A model generated the notes under the pieces. It searched no databases. It saw only the letters and a program-made list of their open reading frames with translations, and was not told the origin of the DNA. Positions 1 through 10,200 of a stretch of 64,000 nucleotides of DNA are shown here, one piece after another. The position numbers and the translations under genes were made by a program. Source of the stretch: SZUA-309 sp965230005 (lineage in GTDB: Bacteria > Pseudomonadota > Gammaproteobacteria > Pseudomonadales > Azotimanducaceae). The DNA lies in NCBI GenBank assembly GCA_965230005.1, contig OZ245934.1, forward strand, positions 3,348,001-3,412,000. Reading direction: 5' to 3'. Within the stretch, counting starts at the first letter, position 1; each line of letters begins with the position of its first letter.

Positions 1-1090
1 GCCGTTTGAACAAGCCGAGCGAGTCGTGGAACTTCACTGCCGCCTCATAGCCGCCCTCGATCTCGAAGGTGAGCAGCGAGGCCGGCCGGCCACCGCAATA
101 CTTCTTCGCCAGCCCATGGTAGGGATCACTCTCGAGACCGGCGAAAGCCACGCGGGCCACTGCATCGTGCGCATCGAGGAAGCCGGCAACGGCCAGGGCG
201 TTGTCGCAGTGCCGTTCCATGCGCAAGGCCAGTGTCTCGAGTCCCTGGAGGAGGAGAAACGCGTTGAAGGGTGACAAGGTCGAACCCGTGTTTCTGAGCG
301 GCACGGTCCGTGCGCGACCGATGTAGGCCGCAGGCCCCATCGCGTCTGTGTAGACCACGCCGTGATAGGCCGGCTCCGGGGTGGTGAGCATGGGAAATTT
401 GTCGCCGTGCTCGGCCCAGGGAAAGCTGCCGCCGTCGACAATGACGCCGCCGAGAGAGTTGCCATGGCCGCCGACGTACTTCGTCAGGGAGTGCACGACG
501 ATGTCTGCGCCATGCGCCAGAGGTTTGATGAGCATGGGCGTTGCCACGGTATTGTCGACGATGAAGGGCACCCCGGCCGCCTTCGCTACCGCACCGATCC
601 CCTCGAGATCGACGACGTTGCCGGCCGGGTTGCCGATGGATTCGGCGAAGACGGCTCGAGTTCGGTCGTCAATGCAGGCGGCCAGCGCCTCGGGGCTGTC
701 GGACTCGGCAAAACGCACTTCGATACCCTGCTTGGGCAGCATGTGCGCGAAGAGCGTGTAGGTGCCGCCATAGAGCTGCGGCGTAGCGACGATGTTGTAG
801 CCCTGCTCGACGATGTTGAGGATCGAGTAGCTGATGGCGGCGGAGCCCGCGCTCACACAGAGCGCACCGACGCCGCCTTCGAGATCGGCCATACGCTGCT
901 CGAGGACGTCTGTCGTGGGATTCATGAGCCGCGTGTAGATATTGCCCGGCACCGCCAGATCGAAGAGATCGGCGCCATGCTGCGCATTGTCGAACTCGTA
1001 AGCGACGGTCTGGTAGATCGGCGTCGCGACGGCTTTCGTCGTCGGATCCGTCTCGTAACCGGAGTGAATGAGCTTGGTTTCGTCCTTCAA
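1..1090 (-). CDS. metY: O-acetylhomoserine sulfhydrylase (Cys/Met metabolism PLP enzyme), 3' end cut by window
   Basis: The enzyme joins O-acetylhomoserine and sulfide (or a thiol) to make homocysteine or methionine, using pyridoxal phosphate in the cytoplasm. The minus-strand reading is open from 1090 to the window edge without a stop. It begins LKDETKLIHSGYETDP and continues with the family's PIYQTVAYEF and YTRLMNPT blocks; near the edge it reads LLTFEIEGGYEAAVKF and then DSLGLF, typical of the MetY branch. About 363 residues are visible of the usual 425 or so. I chose the TTG at 1090-1088 because an AGGAG lies 7 nt before it and the conserved N-terminus begins there; no in-frame ATG lies upstream. 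It is 29 nt downstream of the membrane-protein gene on the same strand, so the two are probably co-transcribed. Cystathionine gamma-synthase type is the less likely alternative. Confidence 0.9.
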   Translation of the reverse strand, partial: MKDETKLIHSGYETDPTTKAVATPIYQTVAYEFDNAQHGADLFDLAVPGNIYTRLMNPTTDVLEQRMADLEGGVGALCVSAGSAAISYSILNIVEQGYNIVATPQLYGGTYTLFAHMLPKQGIEVRFAESDSPEALAACIDDRTRAVFAESIGNPAGNVVDLEGIGAVAKAAGVPFIVDNTVATPMLIKPLAHGADIVVHSLTKYVGGHGNSLGGVIVDGGSFPWAEHGDKFPMLTTPEPAYHGVVYTDAMGPAAYIGRARTVPLRNTGSTLSPFNAFLLLQGLETLALRMERHCDNALAVAGFLDAHDAVARVAFAGLESDPYHGLAKKYCGGRPASLLTFEIEGGYEAAVKFHDSLGLFKR

Positions 1091-1119
1091 AGTCTGACTC
1101 CTGACTGCTTGAGGTGACT

Positions 1120-1635
1120 TTATCCCTGGCGTTTTTCCACGGGGAATCTGAGCGGGGCAATATACTCGCGATCGAGGGGCGAAGACTCATCGAGTCGTTC
1201 TACAAGCCATTCGAACCACTCATAGGCACGCGGGTTGTAGTTGGACCGCCAGTCCTCCACCCAGCGATCGAGCTTGCGCCAGACGACACGGCTCGCGCCG
1301 CCCATGAGGTCGTCGATGACGTCGAGAGGCACAATTTCGCGATACACCATGACGCCAACGCTTTCGAAGTAGACGCCGACGATGAAGGCCAGATTTTCGA
1401 GATCCTCGCCGTCCTTTCGCATCGCCTCAGGCGCCATGTGATCAGGCAATTGGGCAACGGTCCTGAGCGCACTGGCGAATTCCGCCGTCTGCCAGGACTT
1501 CATCATCTCGATCGCCGCGATCTCTTTCCGCTGTCGCCTGAAATCGACGACCTGAATCATCGCAAAGGCAAGTCCGCCGACGAGCGACGTGATGCCGAAG
1601 ATCTCAACCAGATTCGCTAATCGATCCAGGTCCAT
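1120..1635 (-). CDS. Small membrane-anchored protein, DUF4760-like
   Basis: A 171-residue protein with one N-terminal membrane segment (about residues 11-30, FGITSLVGGLAFAMIQVV), followed by a basic stretch and a soluble helical domain rich in Trp and acidic residues (WRKLDRWVEDW, YEWFEWLVERL). This layout matches small membrane proteins annotated as DUF4760-like, but no catalytic motif is visible and I assign no function. It lies between the DUF6178-type gene (88 nt upstream) and metY (29 nt downstream) on one strand, so it may share their transcript. Confidence 0.7.
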   Translation of the reverse strand: MDLDRLANLVEIFGITSLVGGLAFAMIQVVDFRRQRKEIAAIEMMKSWQTAEFASALRTVAQLPDHMAPEAMRKDGEDLENLAFIVGVYFESVGVMVYREIVPLDVIDDLMGGASRVVWRKLDRWVEDWRSNYNPRAYEWFEWLVERLDESSPLDREYIAPLRFPVEKRQG

Positions 1636-1723
1636 GCAGAGCGGTGCGGGTTCTTGTTTTTCTTATGGGACCGAGCATAAACCAGCAGCCCCTCCGCATG
1701 CACGATGCGATCGAGCACCACGC

Positions 1724-3430
1724 CTAGAGGCGCACCTGATCGGCCAGGTTGTCGAGGAAACGGTGCACGGTCATGAGATCACTCATGGTCATCAGATCCC
1801 GGGCCGCGTAGGTCATGACCGCGCCGGTCGGCGCACGGTCCTCGAGGACCCGGGCAAAGCGAGGCACCCCATCGGTGAGCACGCAGAGGGCCACCACGGC
1901 TTCCGGTTCGAGGGCGATGCCGAGGATCTTCAGCGTTTCCTGCGCGTCCTCGAATTGTCGCGCCGCAACCACTTCCTCGAAGTCCGGTGCACCGAGCAGT
2001 CCGTCGACCTCCGAGAGCACCCAGGGCTTCTCGGCCAGTCGCTCCCGCGTCGTTGCGTCGGCAAAGAGCGCCTTCAATCGCTGGGCCGCGGTCAGCGGCA
2101 GGTTGGCGAGCAGATGCCAGCCAATCCGGAACAGCCGGACGAGGCCAGGCGCCTGGAGCAGCATGTCATGCACCGCTTCTACGCCGTCGACGTCTCCGTC
2201 GAGCCAGAGCTCATGACCGGCGCCGAGGTTACAGGTGGCGATGACCAGATTGGCGGCGGCGCCGGACTCGAGGCGGTCGCCGCCCTGATCGAGGCCGGCC
2301 ATGACCAGGTTCGACAGATAGGTGAGTTCATCCATACGCGCATCGAAACACTCGAGATCGGCCTGCAGGCGGCCGAGGGCGACCCTTACCCAGTCACTCG
2401 GGCGCACATCGACAGTTTCCGGGCCCGTGAGCAGGGCGGCCGGTCGCAGCTGAGCCCGTTCGTAGGCCTGAAGCTCGGCCGCGAGACCGTGAAGCTCCGC
2501 GGCGTCGGTAACACCATCGGCGCCGTCACCCTCGGCCTGAGCTGCGTGATCCGAACGCTGCGAGGCTCCGTCGTCATCTTCCGCGGGGTCGTCCTGCGCT
2601 GCGACAGCATCGCTATCGTCCGAGGCGGAGAGCTCCCCGCTGGCGCTCTCCGCCGTCGCGGCTTTGAGCTGTGCTCGACGCCGGAAGTACTCGGCTGTCT
2701 GCAGGTCGTAGCCCGCCTCGTCGGCCAGGGCGTCGACATCGGCGGACACCAGGGCCCGCAGAAAGCTGCCTGCCATGACCGACGTGACATAGCCGGACTC
2801 TTCCCGGCCGCGCTCGTGGGCATGGCTCGCGTCGCCGTCGAGCACCTTGGCCGTATCGTCCTCGCCGGCCATCTTCAACACGGAGTGACGGAAGGCGAGC
2901 CGTGCAAAGATGGCTTCACAGAAGTCCGGGAAATCCCGCCAGAGCGCTGTAACGGCGGTCTGCACCGCATCCCATTCATCATCCACGCGCACGCGAACCA
3001 CATAGCGGCCAATGGCGTGGGTGAACTCGTCGAGGACCCGTGGCGCCATGTCATAGTCGGAAACGCGCAGCAGCCTGGAAAAGGCCAGGGCACAGAAGTC
3101 GTCACCGAGCTCATAGAGCTTGTCGGCCACGAATCCCTCGCCGAGACCGTTCCAGAGATCCAGCCAACGCAGGAGATCCGCGACCGAGAGCTTGTCCGGG
3201 TCTCCAGGCCGCGCGCCGGTCCAGAGCGTTTCGTCGAGCAGATGCACGAGCTGCCGCTGCGAGGCATGGGCAATCAGGGGCCCTGCGTCTTCGAGGCCCA
3301 CGTCGTCGACGAGGTGTTTCAGGGTGTGTGGATCGATGCTCGGCACGAAGGCCGGGAGTGCCGCGCTCGAGGTCATGGTGGCCATGAGGCGCTTTGCGTC
3401 GGGGCGTACGGGCGTACCAGGTGCAGCCAT
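1724..3430 (-). CDS. DUF6178-type cytoplasmic protein
   Basis: A protein of about 568 residues, largely alpha-helical, with no signal peptide and no membrane segments. The N-terminal part has the pattern LPAFVPSIDPHTLKHLV, GLEDAGPLIAHAS, QLVHLLDETLW, which I associate with DUF6178 proteins, a family without known function. An acidic, low-complexity stretch around residues 265-320 (runs of Asp, Ser and Ala) separates two helical halves. Three in-frame ATGs cluster at the 5' end. I chose the one at 3430 because GGGAGGAG lies 9 nt before it; the next upstream ATG (3439) would abut that Shine-Dalgarno sequence. Divergent from the PBP7-type gene. Confidence 0.75.
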   Translation of the reverse strand: MAAPGTPVRPDAKRLMATMTSSAALPAFVPSIDPHTLKHLVDDVGLEDAGPLIAHASQRQLVHLLDETLWTGARPGDPDKLSVADLLRWLDLWNGLGEGFVADKLYELGDDFCALAFSRLLRVSDYDMAPRVLDEFTHAIGRYVVRVRVDDEWDAVQTAVTALWRDFPDFCEAIFARLAFRHSVLKMAGEDDTAKVLDGDASHAHERGREESGYVTSVMAGSFLRALVSADVDALADEAGYDLQTAEYFRRRAQLKAATAESASGELSASDDSDAVAAQDDPAEDDDGASQRSDHAAQAEGDGADGVTDAAELHGLAAELQAYERAQLRPAALLTGPETVDVRPSDWVRVALGRLQADLECFDARMDELTYLSNLVMAGLDQGGDRLESGAAANLVIATCNLGAGHELWLDGDVDGVEAVHDMLLQAPGLVRLFRIGWHLLANLPLTAAQRLKALFADATTRERLAEKPWVLSEVDGLLGAPDFEEVVAARQFEDAQETLKILGIALEPEAVVALCVLTDGVPRFARVLEDRAPTGAVMTYAARDLMTMSDLMTVHRFLDNLADQVRL

Positions 3431-3599
3431 GATGGACATCTCCTCCCGCTGTTCATCACTGGCCTCCCACGGTCGGCCCACGGGGCACCGGGCGACAGGG
3501 GGAGGCGGCCGCGCACCTTACGCCTGCGTTCTCGAGCGAACAATGTACTTTTTTTCAGTTGACCGTGAGAAAATAGTGGCTCGTTTCACGGGAATTCAT

Positions 3600-4484
3600 G
3601 TGCTGAAACGCTCGATCGCCGCCTGGCTTCTCGGCCTTGTCCTGACACCTCCCCTCCACGCCGCTGATGTACAGCTCGCTTCCGTGCACGCCGTCATCGG
3701 CAAGCTGGATTCCGGAGTGGTGCTGCACCGGAAGAACGCCGAGCTCGCCGTGCCTATCGCCTCCGTGACCAAGCTCATGACCGCCATGGTCGTTCTCGAC
3801 GGCGGCCAGCCCCTCGATGAGTGGATTCCCGTTCTCGGCTGGCAGCAGAAAACCGGGAAAAACGGCTACTCGCGGATTCGCATCGACTCCGAAAGCCGGC
3901 GGGACCAGCTGCTTAAAATTGCGCTCATGTCTTCCGAGAACCTCGCCTCCCACACCCTGGCGCGGCACTATCCGGGGGGCTTCGACGCCTTCGTGGATGC
4001 CATGAATGCCAAAGCGAGAAGCCTTGGCATGACCAGCAGCCGCTTTGACGACCCTACGGGCCTCTCCACGGGTAACGTCGCTTCCGCGGACGATCTCTGG
4101 AAACTGCTGCGGGCGGCTTACGACTACGAGCTGATCCGCACCTATTCCACCACCTACCAGCACCACGCGAGTTTTCGCGGTCCCCGCTACCACCTGGCCT
4201 ATGGCAACACCAACCCCCTGACAGCGAGCAGTCGCTGGGCGGTCGGGCTTTCCAAAACCGGCTATCTGAAAGAAGCCGGGCGCTGCCTGGTGATGATTGC
4301 CGACGTGGAAGGCGAAGCCATCGGCATGGTGTTTCTCAACAGCTTCGGGACCCGTACGCCCCTCGGCGATGCCGGTCGCGCCAAACGCTGGATCACCACG
4401 GGCGAGACCGGTCGCGTCGCCGGGGCTGCCCGGGACTACGAGCAGACCACAACGAGAACGCTGTACGATTACGCGGACGACTGA
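3600..4484 (+). CDS. pbpG: PBP7-type D-alanyl-D-alanine endopeptidase (penicillin-binding protein)
   Basis: A periplasmic serine peptidase of the S11 family that trims peptidoglycan cross-links. All three active-site motifs are present: SVTK (SxxK) in SVTKLMTAM, SSEN (SxN) and KTGY (KTG). The protein is about 295 residues long, near the usual PBP7 length. The reading frame extends upstream to an ATG at 3543. I prefer the GTG at 3600 because it follows GGGAA at about 6 nt and puts a normal signal peptide (LKRSIAAWLLGLVL ... LHAAD) exactly at the N-terminus; the ATG would add an unlikely 19 residues before it. The cystine symporter gene follows 31 nt downstream in the same direction. Confidence 0.88.
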   Translation: MLKRSIAAWLLGLVLTPPLHAADVQLASVHAVIGKLDSGVVLHRKNAELAVPIASVTKLMTAMVVLDGGQPLDEWIPVLGWQQKTGKNGYSRIRIDSESRRDQLLKIALMSSENLASHTLARHYPGGFDAFVDAMNAKARSLGMTSSRFDDPTGLSTGNVASADDLWKLLRAAYDYELIRTYSTTYQHHASFRGPRYHLAYGNTNPLTASSRWAVGLSKTGYLKEAGRCLVMIADVEGEAIGMVFLNSFGTRTPLGDAGRAKRWITTGETGRVAGAARDYEQTTTRTLYDYADD

Positions 4485-4515
4485 GCGTCCGCGGCCACGG
4501 TAAGAGCCGAACAAC

Positions 4516-5886
4516 ATGTCCTATCTCGTCATCGCCAACCTGCTGGTGTTCGCCGCACTGATCGCGCTGCTCTTCCGGCTGCGGACGCCGAACACGCCTC
4601 TGTCCCGTCAGATTCTGGCCGGCCTGGTGCTGGGCGTGATCTACGGCTTTGCCCTGCAGCTTTTCTACGGCGGCGAGCGGGCCATTCTCGACGGCACCCT
4701 CGAGTGGACGAACGTCATCGGGTCCAGCTACGTGAACCTGTTGCGCATGATCATCATGCCGCTGGTGCTCGTGATGATGATCGCCGCCGTTGTCCGCATG
4801 GGCGACCTCGCCGTCCTTGGACGCATCGGCGGCACGGTAATCGCCATTCTCGTCGGCACCACCATGATCGCTGCGCTCGTGGGTGTTTTCGTGACCACCT
4901 CCTTCGGCATCACCGCGGACGGGCTGACCGAAGGCGCGCGAGAGCTCGAGCGGGCGGAAGTACTCCTCGAGCGCCAGGCTGGGGTGGCCGAGCTGGGCAT
5001 GGCCGACATGCTGGTCCGGTTCATTCCTTCGAACATCTTCTATGACCTCACCGGCGCCCGCCCGACGTCGATCATCGCCGTAGTGATCTTCGGCATTCTT
5101 TTCGGCATCGCCGCCCTCGCCGTGAGCCGCGAGGACGCGCCGCGGGGCAGAGCCATCGCTGACTTCGTCGAAACCGCTCAGGCCATCGTCATGAAGCTCG
5201 TGCACCTGGTCATGGCGCTCACCCCGTACGGTATCCTTGCTCTGATCACCAAAGTCGTCGCCGGATCGAACGGTGCAGACATCCTGAATCTGCTTTCCTT
5301 CATCGCGGCTTCCTATCTCGCCATTGCGATCATGTTCGCCGTCCACGCAGCCCTGCTGACTCTGAGCGGCACCAACGTGATCGACTACTTCCGTAAGGTC
5401 TGGCCCGTGCTCACCTTCGCGTTCAGCTCCCGGAGTTCGGCGGCGACGATTCCTCTCAATGTGGAAACCCAGGTCGAAGCACTCGGCGTGCGGCCGCCGG
5501 TGGCTAATCTGTCCGCTACCTTCGGCGCCACCATCGGGCAGAACGGCTGTGCGGGCATCTATCCGGCCATGCTGGCGGTCATGATTGCGCCGAGCATGGG
5601 GGTCGACCCGCTCAACCTGTCTTTCCTCGCGGGACTCGTGGCAATCATCGCCGTCAGCAGTTTCGGCGTCGCCGGGGTCGGCGGCGGTGCCACCTTCGCC
5701 GCGCTCATCGTCCTGCCGGCTCTGGGTTTCCCCGTGACCGTGGCCGCCCTGCTGATCTCCATTGAACCGCTGATCGACATGGCCCGAACCGCCTTGAACG
5801 TCAATGGCGCCATGACCGCCGGCGTGCTCACGAACCGTTTCGTCAGCGTTCCAGAAGTGTCACCGGGAACCGCTCCCGCGAGTTGA
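4516..5886 (+). CDS. tcyP: L-cystine / dicarboxylate:cation symporter (TcyP-like, DAACS family)
   Basis: An inner-membrane secondary transporter importing cystine or dicarboxylates with a cation. The 456 residues show multiple hydrophobic helices, the family's serine-rich loop (AFSSRSSAATIPLNVE), the ATFGATIGQNGCAGIYPAM segment and the GVAGVGGGATFAA hairpin. Length and the long insert after helix 3 fit the TcyP/YdjN branch better than GltP or DctA. It ends 7 nt short of the convergently transcribed porin gene. With metY 3.5 kb away it could feed sulfur assimilation, though that link is only inferred. Confidence 0.87.
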   Translation: MSYLVIANLLVFAALIALLFRLRTPNTPLSRQILAGLVLGVIYGFALQLFYGGERAILDGTLEWTNVIGSSYVNLLRMIIMPLVLVMMIAAVVRMGDLAVLGRIGGTVIAILVGTTMIAALVGVFVTTSFGITADGLTEGARELERAEVLLERQAGVAELGMADMLVRFIPSNIFYDLTGARPTSIIAVVIFGILFGIAALAVSREDAPRGRAIADFVETAQAIVMKLVHLVMALTPYGILALITKVVAGSNGADILNLLSFIAASYLAIAIMFAVHAALLTLSGTNVIDYFRKVWPVLTFAFSSRSSAATIPLNVETQVEALGVRPPVANLSATFGATIGQNGCAGIYPAMLAVMIAPSMGVDPLNLSFLAGLVAIIAVSSFGVAGVGGGATFAALIVLPALGFPVTVAALLISIEPLIDMARTALNVNGAMTAGVLTNRFVSVPEVSPGTAPAS

Positions 5887-5893
5887 GGGCACT

Positions 5894-7147
5894 TCAGAAA
5901 GACACGTCCCACTGCAGCCGCAGCCGCGTTTCCCGGACCTCGCCGAAGGAGTCTTCGGCCTCGACGCGGGACAGATCGAGCGACAGCTTGTTGCGATGCC
6001 CGCCGAAGAACCAGTTGGCGCCGAGGGTATATTCCTCATTGAGATCGCGGCCGCGCTCCGTATCGGGATCCACCAGCGCGAAGCGGGCAACAACCTCCAG
6101 CGGCGCCGGCGCCGCTGACCACCATTCACTGAGAAAAGTCCCGAGCTGCGCATAGCCGCCGACAAGCCGCTGCACGGCGCCGGTGCGCTCGTCCCGCAGG
6201 CGCTTGTAGTGCAGCTCCTGCTCCCAGGAAAAGCCTCGATGCTTGAGCGCCGTCTCCAGCATGAGCTGCTCGAGATCGTAGTCGGTCTCCGCAAGGCCTG
6301 GCAGCTGCCCGCACCCGTCGCTTGAGAAACGTGAACAGCGCGTGTCGCCGGTGACATAAGCCAGGGCGACGGAACTCACCCGATCCTTGCGCCGCTCGAG
6401 ATCGGATCCGCTGAAGGGCATTTCAGTGCCATCCGGATGCCACTGCAGGCGGGTGAGAAGCAGACCCTTACTGCGCTCCGATGAGCGGTTGATGCCAAGG
6501 CCGGAAAGGGCCTGAACCCAGAAACGGACGTCGGCGCGACTGCCGGCGCCGAAGCGGGCTGAGGTGGAGATTCCGTGCTGCCGGTCCAGGGTGAACCAGT
6601 AGTTTACGATCGACCGCTCAACGAGCTGCTGGCGGCCCGAGGAGTTGACCCGTTCGCGGCTGTATTCGCTTTTCCATTGGCCCGCGCGCAGGTCGAGCCA
6701 GTCGCCGACACTGACGGTCGCCCGGTAATCGAGCCACTGGGAACCCACCAGATTGTACTCGCCGTACAGGTCGAGCCAGCGCCGGACCACTTTGCCTCCG
6801 CCTTTGATCCTGGCCCGTTCGACATCCAGCGTGCTGAACTGAGATCGCGTGATCCGCTCGTCTCTGTCCAGCTCCGTGGTCGAAGAGTTGAAACGAAACT
6901 GGCCGCGCACGCCGAGCCAGAGGTCCGTTTCTCCGGACCGGAATACGAGCCCTCGCCCCCATTCGTAACCCGCCTCGGGCCCGGCGCTCTGCGCCATGGA
7001 TGCAGCATCCGCGTCAGCGACCGTCGACTCGAGGGGTAAAGGCTGAGCGGCAGGAGCCTGCTCGGCGCTCAGCGTCAGAACGACGCTGAAGGCGATCAAC
7101 CAGCTCGAGGGAAAAGTCGGGGCGCGATGAAACATGCGGCGCAACAT
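5894..7147 (-). CDS. Phosphate-selective porin O/P-type outer-membrane porin
   Basis: An outer-membrane beta-barrel of the OprO/OprP (porin O/P) type. It has a signal peptide (FPSSWLIAFSVVLTLS ... APAAQ), then alternating amphipathic strands such as WLGVRGQFRFNSS and RWLDLYGEYNL, and ends in WDVSF with the C-terminal Phe read by the BAM machinery. About 417 residues, normal for the family. The open frame reaches 7189, but GGGGAG directly upstream favours the ATG at 7147. It starts 65 nt after the stop of the giant OmpA-barrel gene on the same strand, so it may be the last gene of that operon. Substrate cannot be judged from sequence. Confidence 0.82.
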   Translation of the reverse strand: MLRRMFHRAPTFPSSWLIAFSVVLTLSAEQAPAAQPLPLESTVADADAASMAQSAGPEAGYEWGRGLVFRSGETDLWLGVRGQFRFNSSTTELDRDERITRSQFSTLDVERARIKGGGKVVRRWLDLYGEYNLVGSQWLDYRATVSVGDWLDLRAGQWKSEYSRERVNSSGRQQLVERSIVNYWFTLDRQHGISTSARFGAGSRADVRFWVQALSGLGINRSSERSKGLLLTRLQWHPDGTEMPFSGSDLERRKDRVSSVALAYVTGDTRCSRFSSDGCGQLPGLAETDYDLEQLMLETALKHRGFSWEQELHYKRLRDERTGAVQRLVGGYAQLGTFLSEWWSAAPAPLEVVARFALVDPDTERGRDLNEEYTLGANWFFGGHRNKLSLDLSRVEAEDSFGEVRETRLRLQWDVSF

Positions 7148-7212
7148 AGCACTCCCCGGGGCGGTCGCGCCAAAGCGCCCAGGGCTCACGCGCGACGCGA
7201 ATGGCCCGGGAC

Positions 7213-10200
7213 TCAGAATGCGCCGGTGAGATTCAGGAACAGTCCCCGATGATCGTAGTTGAGATCCGTGAGGTCGTCGGAGAAGTCGGTGAAGTTGTAG
7301 CCGGCGCCGAGCTTGAAGTGCTCACCGAAGTAGCGCGACAGGGCAAAGAGCGCGCCCGCACGCTGCTCATCAAGGTCCGTCATTTCCAGCATGCGCCCTT
7401 CCAGGAGCACTTCCCACTGGGCGCGGAAGCGGTAGTCGGCACGCAGCACATAGAGGTTGGCGGAGTTGTCGAAGAAGTCCGGATCGACCCGATCGAGGCT
7501 GATCTCCCCCATTTTGTGGGCATACTTACCGCCCACGCTCAGGCGCTGCGTCAGGTCATAGGTGATATCCAGCGCCGCAACATGACTCTTCTGCAGGTAT
7601 TGAGCCGCAGCGTTCGACTGCGTGACCTGTGAGGTCGTCGGCACGTTGTAGAGATACGTGTACTTAACCAGCGCGTTCAGCCGGTCATGACGCACCGGAC
7701 GGAACGCATAGCCGAGCACGGCTTCCGTGTATTCGCCGTCGAAGAAAGCGCCTTGAGAGCTGTCGCTGGTTGAAAAGTTGAACTTACCCAGCAGCCGGGA
7801 GGCGGGATTCATCTGCCAGCGGAACGTGTTCCGATTCAGCCAGGTCTTGCGCTTGTTGATGGACGCATCCAGCTGCTCTTCCTGGTCATTGCGGTACTCG
7901 ACGCCACTGGAGAGCTGCAGATTCTCCGTACCGAAACCGATGCTGACGCCACCGGCCCGGCGATCCGTTTCCGCGCCGGTTTCACGGTCTTTCAAGGTGC
8001 CGAAGTCGCTGGTGAAAGACAGGTTCCAGCGCTCTGACGGCACGAGCTGCATACCGGTCGCGTGCGTCAGGCCGGTCAGCGAGCGACCGTGCTGGTAACG
8101 TTCTTCAAGGAAGATGCTCGTACTATCGGACAGGCGCGTCTTCATGCCGCTGACGAGACTGCCCTGAGGGCCCTGCGCGCCGCGCAGGCCGTTATCGGTC
8201 CGCTCGTTCTCGAGGGCGTAGTTCATATAGAAGCTGGTTCGCTCCGAGTGCAGATAGCTGGTGCCGATCCGGGTACCTGGACCGAGGTCGCCATCGGAGA
8301 CCTCCATGTCGAGGCGCAGCTTCTCGGAGAGCAGATAAGAGCCGCCGGCGCCGTAGCGTGCATTGGCCTCTCGACCCTCATCGGCGGCCAGGGAATCCTG
8401 CACGAAACCATAGGCGTTCCACTTACCCCGGGCATCGTAGCCGAGCTGCAGTACCGCGTCCGTTCGGGCGCCGAGGTTCTGCGTGGGCAGCAGCCCAGCG
8501 GCGGAATCATCTTCGCGGTCGTCATGGCGAACACCGGCGCTGAGATCCCAGCGGGGGCTCAAGCGGTAGCCGACGTTCAGTTCGTGGGCACTGGTGCTCA
8601 GCCCTTCTTCCCGCTCCAGTACGTCGGTCTTGCCGCGCAAGGACAGGGCGCGCGTCAGCTGCAGACTCAGGGTACCGCCCCAGGCGTCCGAGTCCGTGGG
8701 CGTTTCCAGGCCCGGGGAGGAGTAGCCGGCTTCGAGGCTCTGACCATAGAGCGTGATGCGACCGTCGAGGGGCTTCCAGAGGTCATCCAGACCCACGCTC
8801 ACGTCGCCTCGATAGGCATCGGCCCTGGCCGGGGTGAGCACGGGATTCACCGAGTCGAATTCGAAACCACCGTCCCTGGAGCTGAAGGACTGGGCCAGCA
8901 CCCCTTCGCTGCGCCCGGTCTGCACCTTCACCCAGGTGTTCGAACTGACCCGGAAGGTCATGTCCGCCGCCTGCAGGCTGCTGTCGAACTCGCTGTCATC
9001 GTTGCTGTTCTCGTTAGCCATCAGGCCGACCTTGAAGCGGTCGTTCAACCAGTAGTGCATCTGACCGCCTGCGGCGATGGCGCTGATGTCGTCGAAGCCC
9101 GGCGTGTATTCGTAGCGGACCACCAGATAGGCCTCATCGCCATTCGTGCTGTTCGCCCGCACGAGCAGATCATCGGCCACGGTCGCCGCCAGCGGCTCGC
9201 TGAGCAGGATGGTGCCCTGCAGATAGTCGATGTCGTAGTCGGTCGCGTAGTTCAGGTTCACCACGCCGGTGACGATGCCGGACGCCTTGTCGCGCACCTC
9301 AATACGGACCCGCTCCGAACCCATGAGGATGTCCTGATGGCGCAGGTAGTAGAAAGAGCCGCCGGTACCGAGGAACTCCTGCCGGCTCGGCACCGTACCG
9401 GGTTCCGCACCAAACAGATCGACGACCAGACGCTTCTCACCGAAGCTCGTCGTGCCTTCGGATTCGTAGTGCCCCTTAGCGCCGTAGAGGCCGCGATCGA
9501 CCTGGGCCAGCTCATTGTTCATGTAGCCGACCTTGTAGTTGCCCCAGAGCCCGTGACTGTCGCCTTTCTCTGCCTTCAGATAGAGCTTGCCCTGAGTCGG
9601 CGCGAGCTCTACCACGGTGCTGTCGTCGCCGAAGGTCGGATAGTGAAGGTCCGGGTCGAGGCGCCGGAACAGCGCATCGGGCTCTTTTCCGAGGAAGTTG
9701 CTGAACAGTTCATCGAACTCCCCTTCCCGCGTGTCGAGGCTCGTCGTCAGGCCCCAGCCATTGGCGAATTTGCCGGAGGCGAACAGGGCAATACGGCCGG
9801 TCATCGCCGAATCGAAATCCTGACTCGCGTTGTCGCCGACAAACAGCTCGGCGTTGTCGCTGCTCGACGCCTCGGTCCAGGTGAAATCGGCCATGCCCGT
9901 GTAGAACCAGTCGCGGTCCTCGAGTTCCAGGTCTCTGAGATAGAGCTCGCCGTTGCCCTGCTGATCAAGCAGCGCAACTTCCACCGTATGGGCACCGTCG
10001 GGGAGGACCACTTCGGAGACGAAGTTACCGTCGCCGTCTTTCGGCACCGGAGCACCCGCAACCCAGACTTCCTTGTCCGGCGGCAGCCCCTGACCCTGAA
10101 CGGTGACTGTACCGCTGCCCAGGGGAATGTTCTGCAGCGCCAGGCCGTCGTTTCCGTAGCCGGCAAAGGCCGGGGGCGGCGGTGAAGGCGCGCTTTCGTT

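Noticed and set aside
1589..3562. A 657-residue open frame on the plus strand opposite the DUF6178-type gene
   Set aside because: It lies antisense to a better-supported gene, has no recognisable domain, and its His/Arg/Gly-rich composition is typical of antisense frames in GC-rich DNA.
3120..3599. Upstream part of the open frame leading into the PBP7-type gene
   Set aside because: It overlaps the divergent DUF6178-type gene and has no homology; the signal peptide and ribosome-binding site put the start at 3600.
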